DNA of 64,000 bases from CAWJFJ01 sp963800065. GTDB taxonomy: Bacteria; Actinomycetota; Acidimicrobiia; Acidimicrobiales; UBA8190. The DNA lies in the NCBI GenBank assembly GCA_963800065.1, contig CAWCZO010000003.1, forward strand, positions 682,001 to 746,000, given 5' to 3'. A program made the position numbers and the translations under genes. Below are positions 25,659-32,729 of this stretch, one piece after another. The notes under the pieces are model-generated. The model was not told where the DNA came from, ran no database searches, and saw nothing but the letters and a program-made list of their open reading frames with translations. Position 1 is the first letter of the stretch. Each line of letters begins with the position of its first letter.

Positions 25659-26219
25659 GTGGCCCGGCTGATCTACTCGGCGATCACGTCGCTCGACGGC
25701 TACGGGGAGGACGGGGAGGGGAACTTCGACTGGTCGATGCCCGACGAGGAGGTGCACTCCTTCGTCAACGACCTCGAGCGGCCGGTGGGCACCTACCTCT
25801 ACGGACGCCGGATGTACGAGACGATGGTCTTCTGGGAGAGGGAAGAGAACTTCGCCGACGGGCCACCCGTCGTCCGGGACTTCGCCCGGATATGGCAGGC
25901 GGCCGACAAAGTCGTCTACTCGACGACGCTGGAGGCGGCGGGCAGTGCCCGGACGACGATCGAACGTCGCTTCGACCCCGGGACGGTCCGGCAGATGAAA
26001 GAGACAGCGGGAGGGGACATCACCGTCGGTGGCTCCGACCTGGCCGCCCAGGCGATCAGGGCCGGCCTGGTCGACGAGTTCCACCTCTTCGTCACACCGA
26101 TTCTGGTGGGAGGGGGCAAACGGTCGCTCCCCGACGGCGTCCGCCTGCCGCTCGAACTGGTGGAGGAGCGCCGTTTCGGCAACGGGGTGGTCCACCTCCA
26201 CTACCGCACCGGGACGTGA
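25659..26219 (+). CDS. Dihydrofolate-reductase-family (RibD C-terminal-like) protein
   Basis: The 186-aa protein has the DHFR-like fold used by RibD and many stand-alone actinobacterial reductases: LIYSAITSLDGYG at the N-terminus, TYLYGRRMYETMVFW, DITVGGSDLAAQAIRAGLVDEFHLF and TPILVGGGKRSLPDGVRLPL. It probably binds NADPH; the substrate is unknown and true folate reduction is unlikely. The GTG start is 11 bases after the ipdC stop, so it may be read through from the steroid operon. A 12-bp minisatellite begins just after its stop codon. Confidence 0.85.
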   Translation: MARLIYSAITSLDGYGEDGEGNFDWSMPDEEVHSFVNDLERPVGTYLYGRRMYETMVFWEREENFADGPPVVRDFARIWQAADKVVYSTTLEAAGSARTTIERRFDPGTVRQMKETAGGDITVGGSDLAAQAIRAGLVDEFHLFVTPILVGGGKRSLPDGVRLPLELVEERRFGNGVVHLHYRTGT

Positions 26220-26221
26220 GC

Positions 26222-26303
26222 CGGCCCACGAGCCGGCCCACGAGTCGGCCCACGAGTCGGCCCACGAGTCGGCCCACGAGTCGGCCCACGAGTCGGCCCA
26301 CGT
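26222..26303. repeat. 12-bp minisatellite, about seven copies of CGGCCCACGAGT
   Basis: Copies start at 26222, 26234, 26246, 26258, 26270, 26282 and 26294; the first ends in C and the last decays. The array begins right after the TGA of the DHFR-like gene and ends about 32 bases before the DJ-1-like start. One strand could form GGGCCG-rich hairpins. No coding role is evident. Confidence 0.9.
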
Positions 26304-26335
26304 CACCCCGGAGTCCCGCCGGTTAGTCTCGAACC

Positions 26336-26866
26336 GTGGCCGACCTGTCCGGGACGCGCGTCCTCGTTCTCGCCGCCGACCTCTTCGAGGACATGGAGCT
26401 GCTCTATCCGGTGGCCCGACTCCAGGAGGAGGGCGCCACCGTGACGGTGGCCGGTCTCGACGACTCACCGGTCCACGGGAAGAAGGGTTACGGGCCGCTT
26501 CCCGTCGACACCACCGTCGACGCCGTGAAGGAGGGCGACTTCGAAGGGCTCGTCATCCCCGGCGGGTTCGCCCCCGACAAGTTGCGGCGGTCCGAGACCG
26601 TCCTCGATCTGGTCCGCGCCTTCGACACGGCGGGGAAGCCGGTCGCCTTCATCTGCCACGCCGGCTGGGTCCCCATCTCGGCCCAGATCCTGAGAGGGCG
26701 GCGGGCCACCAGTGTCGGTGCCATCCGCGACGACATGGTCAACGCCGGCGTCGACTGGGTCGACGAGGCGGCCGTGGTCGACGGGAACCTCATCTCGGCC
26801 CGCACCCCGGCCGACCTCGGCCCGTGGATGAAGGCCCTCATCGCCGCCCTGTCCGCCGGAGGCTGA
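26336..26866 (+). CDS. DJ-1/PfpI-family protein
   Basis: The 176-aa protein has the DJ-1/PfpI flavodoxin-like fold: VLVLAADLFEDMELLYPV with the conserved Glu, LVIPGGFAPDKLR, and the nucleophile elbow AFICHAGW with the reactive Cys followed by His. Family members are glyoxalase/deglycase-like or amidase-like stress proteins. The GTG start is preceded by the repeat array, and no ribosome site is obvious; the stop is 7 bases from the end of a convergent NmrA-like gene. Confidence 0.88.
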   Translation: MADLSGTRVLVLAADLFEDMELLYPVARLQEEGATVTVAGLDDSPVHGKKGYGPLPVDTTVDAVKEGDFEGLVIPGGFAPDKLRRSETVLDLVRAFDTAGKPVAFICHAGWVPISAQILRGRRATSVGAIRDDMVNAGVDWVDEAAVVDGNLISARTPADLGPWMKALIAALSAGG

Positions 26867-26873
26867 CCCCGCG

Positions 26874-27647
26874 CTAACCGGCGCGGGCCCGGAGCCACTC
26901 CTCCCATGTGATCCGCCCGTCGGCGTGGTCGGGGCAGAGATGGCGGCCCCTGTCGAAATCCCGGAAGGGACCGAGAGGAGGGATGGGGAGAAGGAGGGTG
27001 CGCGAACCGCCGATCCGGCGTCGGGCGGCCGCCAGCTCCGGCAAAGGGACGACGGCCGGGCCGCCGAAGTCGTCGGCCCGGCCGCTGGGGCCGGCGTCGA
27101 CCAGGTCCGCCAGCCGCTCACTGACGTCGCCGGTGTCCACCGGTTGGAAGGCGAGATTTCCGGTGACGGGAAAGATCCGCCACCCGAGGAACCGGTCGAG
27201 GAGGTCGTGGAACTGGGTGGCTCTCTGGATGGTCCAGCGTCCCCCGCCGGACTCGACCACCTTCTCGGCGTCGTGCTTGGCCCGGTAGTAGGAGAACCGC
27301 ATGGCGTCGACTCCGACGATGGAGACGTAGATGACGTGGGCGCCGACCTCGGCCGCGGCGGTCACCACGTTCGCCGTCCCGCCCACCTCCACCGTCCGCT
27401 CCAGCCGGGGGGAGGTGGCGGCGTGGACGACCGTGTCCATCCCGGCCATGGCCTCGGCGAGGTCTTCGCCGGTGCGGACGTCCCCGCGGACCTGCACCAC
27501 CGCGTCGGTGGCGGTTCCACCGGGTCCGGCGGCGGCGGCCGGACCGTGCCGGCTGAGCGAACGGACCTCGTGGCCGCGGGCCAGCAGACGGGGGACGAGG
27601 ACCGAACCGAGCGTCCCCGTTCCGCCGGTGACGAGGACGCGGGCCAC
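26874..27647 (-). CDS. NmrA-like NAD(P)-binding protein (atypical SDR)
   Basis: The 257-aa protein begins with VLVTGGTGTLGSVLVPRLLARG, a dinucleotide-binding turn of the atypical SDR/NmrA type, followed by VVHAATSP, YVSIVGVDAM and YYRAKHDAEKVVE. Related proteins are NAD(P)H-dependent quinone or flavonoid reductases or redox sensors. The GTG at 27645-27647 was chosen as the earliest start consistent with the fold, 11 bases after the upstream thiolase stop; the frame is open far upstream but that is the antisense of other genes. Likely cotranscribed with the thiolase. Confidence 0.85.
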   Translation of the reverse strand: MARVLVTGGTGTLGSVLVPRLLARGHEVRSLSRHGPAAAAGPGGTATDAVVQVRGDVRTGEDLAEAMAGMDTVVHAATSPRLERTVEVGGTANVVTAAAEVGAHVIYVSIVGVDAMRFSYYRAKHDAEKVVESGGGRWTIQRATQFHDLLDRFLGWRIFPVTGNLAFQPVDTGDVSERLADLVDAGPSGRADDFGGPAVVPLPELAAARRRIGGSRTLLLPIPPLGPFRDFDRGRHLCPDHADGRITWEEWLRARAG

Positions 27648-27658
27648 GTGCTCGGGGG

Positions 27659-28819
27659 CTAGCCGAGGCGCTCGATGATGGTGGCGTTGGCCTGGCCGCC
27701 GCCCTCGCACATGGTCTGGAGTCCGTAGCGGCCACCGGTCCGTTCGAGCTCGTTGAGGAGGGTGGCCATCAGCCGGGCCCCCGAGCATCCGGTGGGGTGG
27801 CCGATGGCGATGGCCCCGCCGTTGGGGTTGACCTTCGTCATGTCCGGGTGGAACTCCGACTCCCAGGCCAGGACGACCGAGGCGAAGGCCTCGTTGATCT
27901 CGATCACGTCCATGTCGGAGAGCTTCAACTTGGCCTTCTCGAGGACGAGGCGGGTGGCCGGGATCACCGCCGTCAGCATGATGACGGGGTCGTTGGCGGC
28001 CACGGCGAAGGTGTGGAAACGGGCCCGGGCCCGCAGCCCCAGGGCGGCGGCGCGTTCCTCGGACATGATCAGGACGGCGGCCGCCCCGTCGGAGATCTGG
28101 GACGACGACGCCGCCGTGATCAGGCCGTCGGGGGTGAAGGCGGGGGGCAGGGCGGCCAGCTTCTCGAGGGTCGACCCCCGCCGGACCCCTTCGTCGAAGT
28201 CGAGGAGGGCAGAGGCGTCGTCCCCGGTGGCGGCGGCCAGGGCCACGATCTCGTCGGCGAAGCGGCCCTCGTCCTGGGCCAGGGCGGCGCGGCGGTGCGA
28301 CTCGAGGGCGAAGGCGTCCATCTGGGGCCGCGTCACCTTCCAGCGGGCGGCGATCTCCTCGGCCGAGAGACCCTGGTGGATGAAGGAGTAGCGGGCGTGG
28401 ACGGTGGGCCCGTAGGCCTCGCCCGGCCCCGGCTCGGTGGTCGAGCCGATGGGGACGCGGGTCATCGACTCGATCCCGGCCCCGATGGCGATGTCCATGG
28501 CGCCGGACATCACGGCCTGGGCGGCGAAGTGGACGGCCTGCTGGGCCGAGCCGCACTGGCGGTCGACGGTGGTCCCGGGAACGGTCTCGGGGAAGCCGGC
28601 GGCCAGGACGGCGTTGCGGCCGATGTTCATGGCCTGCTCGCCCACCGTCATGGTGCAGCCCATGACCACGTCCTCGACGAGGGCGGGGTCGAGCTGCGAA
28701 CGCTCGACGAGGGCCTTCAGGGGCTGGGCGGCCAGATCGACCGGGTGCCATCCCGACAGGCGCCCGTCGCGGCGTCCCACCGGCGTCCGGACGGCGTCGA
28801 CGATCACGGCTGCAGGCAT
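27659..28819 (-). CDS. Thiolase (acetyl-CoA acetyltransferase), FadA6-like
   Basis: The 386-aa thiolase has the catalytic set: nucleophile Cys89 in TVDRQCGSAQQ, NEAFA, His341 in GHPTGCSGARL and Cys371 in MCEGGGQANA. It removes acetyl-CoA (or a related unit) from a 3-ketoacyl-CoA. With the ipd genes 2 kb away and a divergent two-subunit dehydrogenase, it is a candidate for FadA6, the thiolase of the mycobacterial ring C/D pathway, but other thiolase subfamilies are possible. The ATG at 28819 is preceded by GGGAGG at 5-base spacing. Confidence 0.9.
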   Translation of the reverse strand: MPAAVIVDAVRTPVGRRDGRLSGWHPVDLAAQPLKALVERSQLDPALVEDVVMGCTMTVGEQAMNIGRNAVLAAGFPETVPGTTVDRQCGSAQQAVHFAAQAVMSGAMDIAIGAGIESMTRVPIGSTTEPGPGEAYGPTVHARYSFIHQGLSAEEIAARWKVTRPQMDAFALESHRRAALAQDEGRFADEIVALAAATGDDASALLDFDEGVRRGSTLEKLAALPPAFTPDGLITAASSSQISDGAAAVLIMSEERAAALGLRARARFHTFAVAANDPVIMLTAVIPATRLVLEKAKLKLSDMDVIEINEAFASVVLAWESEFHPDMTKVNPNGGAIAIGHPTGCSGARLMATLLNELERTGGRYGLQTMCEGGGQANATIIERLG

Positions 28820-28862
28820 CGGATCCCTCCCGGGAGTTGGGCCAACCATTGTTGCCGAGTAT

Positions 28863-28877
28863 CTGGCGGTGTGTCAG
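28863..28877. promoter_or_regulatory. CTGGCGGTGTGTCAG, candidate operator between thiolase and dehydrogenase
   Basis: CTGGC and GTCAG arms (one mismatch) are separated by 5 bases. The site is the only symmetrical element in the 70-base gap between two divergent genes. It ends 12 bases before the dehydrogenase ATG, so binding would block both promoters. Confidence 0.5.
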
Positions 28878-28889
28878 ATTCGACGGGCC

Positions 28890-30119
28890 ATGGACCTCCG
28901 GTTCACACAGAGACAGGACGAGTTCCGTCTCGAGGCGCGGGGCTGGTTGGAGGCGAACGTCCCGAGCCGAGCCCGGGGGACCGGTCCGTTGCCCTCCCTC
29001 GATACCGCCGCCGGCTTCGAGGCCCACCGGGCCTGGGAGAAGACGATGTCCGAGGCCCGCTGGTCGGTGGTCTCGTGGCCCGAGGAGTTCGGGGGCCGTG
29101 GCGTGGGCCTGATGGAATGGCTGATCTTCGAGGAGGAGTACTACCGGGCCGGCGCCCCCACCCGGGTCTCCCAGAACGGGATCTTCCTCCTCGCCCCCAC
29201 CCTCTTCGAATTCGGCACGCCGGCCCAGCAGGCCCGGTTCCTCCCGTCGATGGCGTCGGCCGAGACCATCTGGTGCCAGGGCTGGTCCGAGCCCGACGCC
29301 GGATCGGACCTGGCCGCCATCCGCAGCCGGGCCGAGTGGCGGGGGGGCGACGGCGACGGCGGCGGCGGTGATGATGGCAGGGGAGTCGGTGAAGGCAGCG
29401 GGACCTGGGTGTTGAACGGGCAGAAGACGTGGTGCAGCCGGGGCGCCTTCGCCGACTGGGTCTTCGGGCTCTTCCGGACCGACCCCGCCGCCCAACGCCA
29501 CCGGGGGCTCACCTACTTCCTCGTCCCCATGGACGCGCCGGGGGTGACGGTCCGGCCCATCGCCCAGCTCGACGGGGAGACGGGATTCGCCGAGGTCTTC
29601 TTCGAGGACGTCGTCGTCCCCGGCGACCAGGTCCTCGGGACGGTCGACCAGGGGTGGTCGGTGGCCATGGCCACGGCCGGTTCCGAGCGCGGCCTGACGC
29701 TGCGGAGTCCGGCCCGCTACACCGAGGCGGGGAGGAGGCTTCTCTCCCTGTTCGCCCGTCGCCGGGCCGACGATCCGGCCGCCGCCGGTCGGGTGGCCGA
29801 CGAGGTGGCCCGCGCCCTGGTCGACGCCGAGGCCTACAAGCTCCACACCTACTGGACGGCCACCCGGGTCCTGGCCGGCGGGGGCGTCGGTCCGGAGGCG
29901 TCGATGAACAAGGTCTTCTGGTCGGAGACGGACCTGGCCATCCACCAGGCGGCCCTGGGACTGCTGGGGGAGGAGGCCGAGCTCCTGGGCGACGACGGGA
30001 CACCGGGGCCGTGGTTGGACGGGTTCCTCTTCGCCCTGGCCGGTCCCATCTACGCCGGGACGAACGAGATCCAGCGCAACGTGGTGGCCGAGCGGGTGCT
30101 CGGGCTGCCCCGCTCGTAA
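28890..30119 (+). CDS. Acyl-CoA dehydrogenase, large subunit of a heteromeric FadE pair
   Basis: The 409-aa flavoprotein has the acyl-CoA dehydrogenase fold: WPEEFGGRGVGLMEW, CQGWSEPDAGSDLAA in the FAD/substrate domain, LNGQKTWCSRGAFADW and the terminal PIYAGTNEIQRNVVAERVLG that contacts FAD. Steroid-degrading actinobacteria use heterotetrameric FadE pairs encoded by adjacent genes; the shorter gene downstream is the expected partner. A low-complexity Gly/Asp loop of about 20 residues is inserted near residue 155, where relatives have a tight turn. The start ATG is decided by family length. Confidence 0.92.
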   Translation: MDLRFTQRQDEFRLEARGWLEANVPSRARGTGPLPSLDTAAGFEAHRAWEKTMSEARWSVVSWPEEFGGRGVGLMEWLIFEEEYYRAGAPTRVSQNGIFLLAPTLFEFGTPAQQARFLPSMASAETIWCQGWSEPDAGSDLAAIRSRAEWRGGDGDGGGGDDGRGVGEGSGTWVLNGQKTWCSRGAFADWVFGLFRTDPAAQRHRGLTYFLVPMDAPGVTVRPIAQLDGETGFAEVFFEDVVVPGDQVLGTVDQGWSVAMATAGSERGLTLRSPARYTEAGRRLLSLFARRRADDPAAAGRVADEVARALVDAEAYKLHTYWTATRVLAGGGVGPEASMNKVFWSETDLAIHQAALGLLGEEAELLGDDGTPGPWLDGFLFALAGPIYAGTNEIQRNVVAERVLGLPRS

Positions 30120-30132
30120 CGGGGGGCGGCCG

Positions 30133-31179
30133 GTGGACTTCGCCTTCGGGGACGAGCAGCTCGAGTTCCGCACCCAGTTGCGTGCCCTCACCGACAAGAG
30201 CTGCACGCCGGCCGACATCCGAGAGTCGTGGGCGTCGGAGTCGGGGTGGTCGGCGGCCCGGTGGGCGGCGCTGGCCGAGATGGGGGTGGTGGGGCTGACC
30301 GTCCCCGAGTCCGCCGGCGGACTGGGGCTGGGGCTCGTCGATCTGGTCCTCCTGCTCGAGGAGGCGGGGCGGGCCGGCCTGCCCGAGCCGCTGCTCGAGA
30401 CCACCGCGCTCGGTGTCCCCGTCCTCGTCGAGGCCCCCGGGGGGCGGGCCGAGGAGTTGCAGGCCGAGTGGTTGCCCTCGATCGCCGCCGGCCGGACCGT
30501 GGTGGCGGTGGGGACCGCCGGGATGGCCGCCGTCCCCGGCGCCGCCGCCGCCGATCTCCTGATCCTCGAACGCGGTGGCCAGCTCCACGCCCTGCCCCGG
30601 GAGGCGACGACCACGGTGGCGCGCCGCGCTCTCGACGGGGGGCGCCGACCGGCGGCGGTCTCCTGGGAGCCGTCACCGGGGAGTCTCCTGCTCTCGGGCG
30701 ACGCCGCCGGTGCCGCCGTGGCCTCGATGAAGGACCGAGCCGCCATGGGTGGGGGAGCGGTCCTCCTCGGCGTGGCCGACCGGCTGATCACCATGACGGC
30801 GGCCTACGCCGTCGACCGGATCCAGTTCGGTGTCCCCATCGGGTCCTTCCAGGCCGTGAAGCACCATCTGGCCGACGCCCTCATCCGTCTCGAGTTCGCC
30901 CGGCCCGCCGTCTACCGTGCCGCCTGGTCACTCGACCATGCCGACCCCGACGGCTCCGCCCACGCCTCCATGGCCAAGGCCCTGGCCGCCGACGCCGCCA
31001 CCGGCGCGGCGCGCGTGGCGCTCCAGGTCCACGGGGCCATCGGCTACACCTGGGAGCACGACATCCATCTCTGGATGAAGAAGGCCTGGTCCCTGGCCGC
31101 CGCCTGGGGCGACGCCGGCTTCCACCGGGCCCGGGTCCTCGGCCGTCTGCTCGACGGCGCCGAACGAAACGGGGAGTGA
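30133..31179 (+). CDS. Acyl-CoA dehydrogenase, small subunit of a heteromeric FadE pair
   Basis: The 348-aa protein is shorter than normal dehydrogenases and has a weakly conserved middle domain, as in the partner subunits of FadE26-27, FadE28-29 or FadE31-32-33 type complexes. Conserved parts are GLTVPESAGGLGLGLVDLVL, FGVPIGSFQAVKHHLADALI and LQVHGAIGYTWEHDIHLW. It would complete the FAD site with the preceding gene. GTG start preceded by a run of G. It is followed at 5 bases by an NTF2-like gene. Confidence 0.9.
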   Translation: MDFAFGDEQLEFRTQLRALTDKSCTPADIRESWASESGWSAARWAALAEMGVVGLTVPESAGGLGLGLVDLVLLLEEAGRAGLPEPLLETTALGVPVLVEAPGGRAEELQAEWLPSIAAGRTVVAVGTAGMAAVPGAAAADLLILERGGQLHALPREATTTVARRALDGGRRPAAVSWEPSPGSLLLSGDAAGAAVASMKDRAAMGGGAVLLGVADRLITMTAAYAVDRIQFGVPIGSFQAVKHHLADALIRLEFARPAVYRAAWSLDHADPDGSAHASMAKALAADAATGAARVALQVHGAIGYTWEHDIHLWMKKAWSLAAAWGDAGFHRARVLGRLLDGAERNGE

Positions 31180-31183
31180 CAGC

Positions 31184-31546
31184 GTGACGACCATCGCGGA
31201 GAGGTATCTGGAGCGGATGGTGGCCCACGACTTCGAGGCCATGGCCGCCTGCCTGGCCGAGGACGTCGTCCGGGTCGGGCCCTTCGGCGACACCTACACG
31301 CCGCGCCGACCCTACGTGGCCATGTTGTCGAAGCTGATGCCGAGCCTCCCGGGCTATGCCATGGAGATCTCCCGGGTCATCGAGGACGACGAGCTGATCG
31401 TGGTGGAGCTGAGCGAGACGGTCGAGGTGGACGGTGCGCCGCTGGTCACCCCCGAGGCCCTCGTCTTCGAGCTGGACGAGGACGGGCTCATCGCCCACAT
31501 CTCGATCTACATCCAGACCCTCGGCCGCACACCTCCCGCCGTCTGA
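31184..31546 (+). CDS. NTF2-like / SnoaL-like small protein
   Basis: The 120-aa protein is a compact NTF2-like domain: YLERMVAHDFEAMAACLAED at the N-terminus and EALVFELDEDGLIAHISIY at the end. Related ones are ketosteroid isomerase-like or cyclase-like. It is probably translated with the FadE pair (GTG, GGGGAG upstream). A catalytic role on the same substrate is plausible but not shown. A 24-bp duplication spans its stop codon. Confidence 0.7.
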   Translation: MTTIAERYLERMVAHDFEAMAACLAEDVVRVGPFGDTYTPRRPYVAMLSKLMPSLPGYAMEISRVIEDDELIVVELSETVEVDGAPLVTPEALVFELDEDGLIAHISIYIQTLGRTPPAV

Positions 31547-31593
31547 AGAGGCGTCGCCGGACGCGACGCGTCTGAAGAGCCGTCGCCGGACGC
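31541..31593. repeat. 24-bp imperfect direct repeat spanning a stop codon
   Basis: Copies at 31541-31564 and 31570-31593 (period 29) begin GTCTGAAGAG and share 23 of 24 bases; the first contains the TGA of the NTF2-like gene. The second ends 4 bases before the convergent substrate-binding-protein gene. Confidence 0.8.
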
Positions 31594-31597
31594 CACC

Positions 31598-32677
31598 TCA
31601 CTGGTCCTCGACCTGGACGGACTTCCCGTCCTCCCACCGGCGCAGGACGAGGTAGCGGCCCTTCAGGGCCCCGTGGTCCCAGTGGCCGAAGCCCATCGTC
31701 GTCCCGTCCATCCCCGTGGCCGCCGGGAGCCGCTTCACGCGCTCGAGGGCGTCCTTGATGCCGGTCCGGGTCAGGTGGGTGGCGCGGGCGACGGCTTCGC
31801 CGAGGAGGCGGCCGATGTCGTAGGCGGCCACCCCCACCGGTCCGCGGGCCGTCTTGGGGGCGAAGGAAGCCAGACGGGCGCGCGCCGCGTTCTCGTCGGA
31901 GACGCCGTCGACGTAGACCCAGCCCTCCCAACCAGCCCGCCAGTCGCGCCGGGTGTAGCCGAACATGAGCGAGGAGTTGGCCACGATCGGGAGCGTCCAG
32001 CTCTGGGCCTCGACGGCCAGGGCCACGGCGCGCGCCGCCACCCCCAGTCCGAGGTAGACGAGGCTCTCGGGCCCGCCGGCCCGGAGCCGCCCGATGGTGG
32101 GGGAGACGTCCTCGGAGAGCGGGGCGATGGCCGCCGAGCCGGTGATCTCCAGACCGGCCACGGCGCAGGCGTCGGCGAGCGATTCGGCGTAGCCGCGGCC
32201 CACGGGGGAATTGTCGTAGACGGCGGCCACCGTCGAGATCCCCCGCCGGAGGAGGTGCTCGACGAGGACGACGGGTTCCTCCTGGAGCGAGCCGACCTGG
32301 TAGTGGAACATGAACGCACCCCGGGTCTGCTCGCCCCCGGTGTAGTTGACGGTGGGGACGCCGGCGGCGTCGGCCAGCGGGCCCACGATGAGCCCGTTGT
32401 CGGAGATCGACGGCCCCACCACGGCCAGGACGCCGTGGTCGACGAGCTCGGCGTAGGTCCTCTCGACGTCGTGGGCCGTCCCGCCCGGCAGGCCGCGCGC
32501 CTGGCGGGCCACCAGCTCGACGGGCCGGTCGATCCGCCCCGTCCCGGCCACCTGGTCGATCCCCAGCCTGATGGCCTCCTCGACCGAGGCGCCGCCGTCG
32601 GCCTGGGGGAAGTCGTAGAGGACACCGATGAGGATCGGTGCCGCCGGCGGCGGAGCGGATCCTGGCGTCATGGACAT
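31598..32677 (-). CDS. Type I periplasmic-binding-fold protein without signal peptide (LivK-like)
   Basis: The 359-aa protein has the branched-chain-amino-acid-type receptor fold: ILIGVLYDFPQADGGASVEEA at the start, VLAVVGPSISDNGLIV, VAAVYDNSPVGRGYAES and VANSSLMFGYTRRDW further on. It has no signal peptide, lipobox or membrane segment, and no permease or ATPase genes lie nearby. A cytosolic ligand-binding or sensing role is therefore more likely than transport, but the true start could be missed. The ATG at 32675-32677 has AGGAGG 8 bases upstream. The partner promoter palindrome lies 35 bases further up. Confidence 0.8.
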   Translation of the reverse strand: MSMTPGSAPPPAAPILIGVLYDFPQADGGASVEEAIRLGIDQVAGTGRIDRPVELVARQARGLPGGTAHDVERTYAELVDHGVLAVVGPSISDNGLIVGPLADAAGVPTVNYTGGEQTRGAFMFHYQVGSLQEEPVVLVEHLLRRGISTVAAVYDNSPVGRGYAESLADACAVAGLEITGSAAIAPLSEDVSPTIGRLRAGGPESLVYLGLGVAARAVALAVEAQSWTLPIVANSSLMFGYTRRDWRAGWEGWVYVDGVSDENAARARLASFAPKTARGPVGVAAYDIGRLLGEAVARATHLTRTGIKDALERVKRLPAATGMDGTTMGFGHWDHGALKGRYLVLRRWEDGKSVQVEDQ

Positions 32678-32711
32678 GGATGTGACCTCCTCCGTCGGCC
32701 GGCCGGAGTTT

Positions 32712-32729
32712 ACTGACGTCACCGTCAGT
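32712..32729. promoter_or_regulatory. ACTGACGTCACCGTCAGT, 7-bp-arm palindrome at a divergent promoter
   Basis: The arms ACTGACG and CGTCAGT are perfect, with 4 bases between. It lies between the substrate-binding protein and the CoA-ligase gene. TAAACT on the minus strand, a -10-like hexamer, directly abuts it, and the palindrome overlaps the GTG chosen for the CoA ligase. It is the most symmetrical of the seven related sites. Confidence 0.6.

Noticed and set aside
26222..26303. CRISPR-like array
   Set aside because: Units are 12 bp and directly adjacent without unique spacers, and no cas genes are present.
26874..30794. Very long open minus-strand frame of about 1300 codons through the thiolase and dehydrogenase region
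   Set aside because: Only the last 257 codons (26874-27647) show protein character; the rest is antisense to the thiolase and FadE genes and is open because GC-rich codon bias removes stops.
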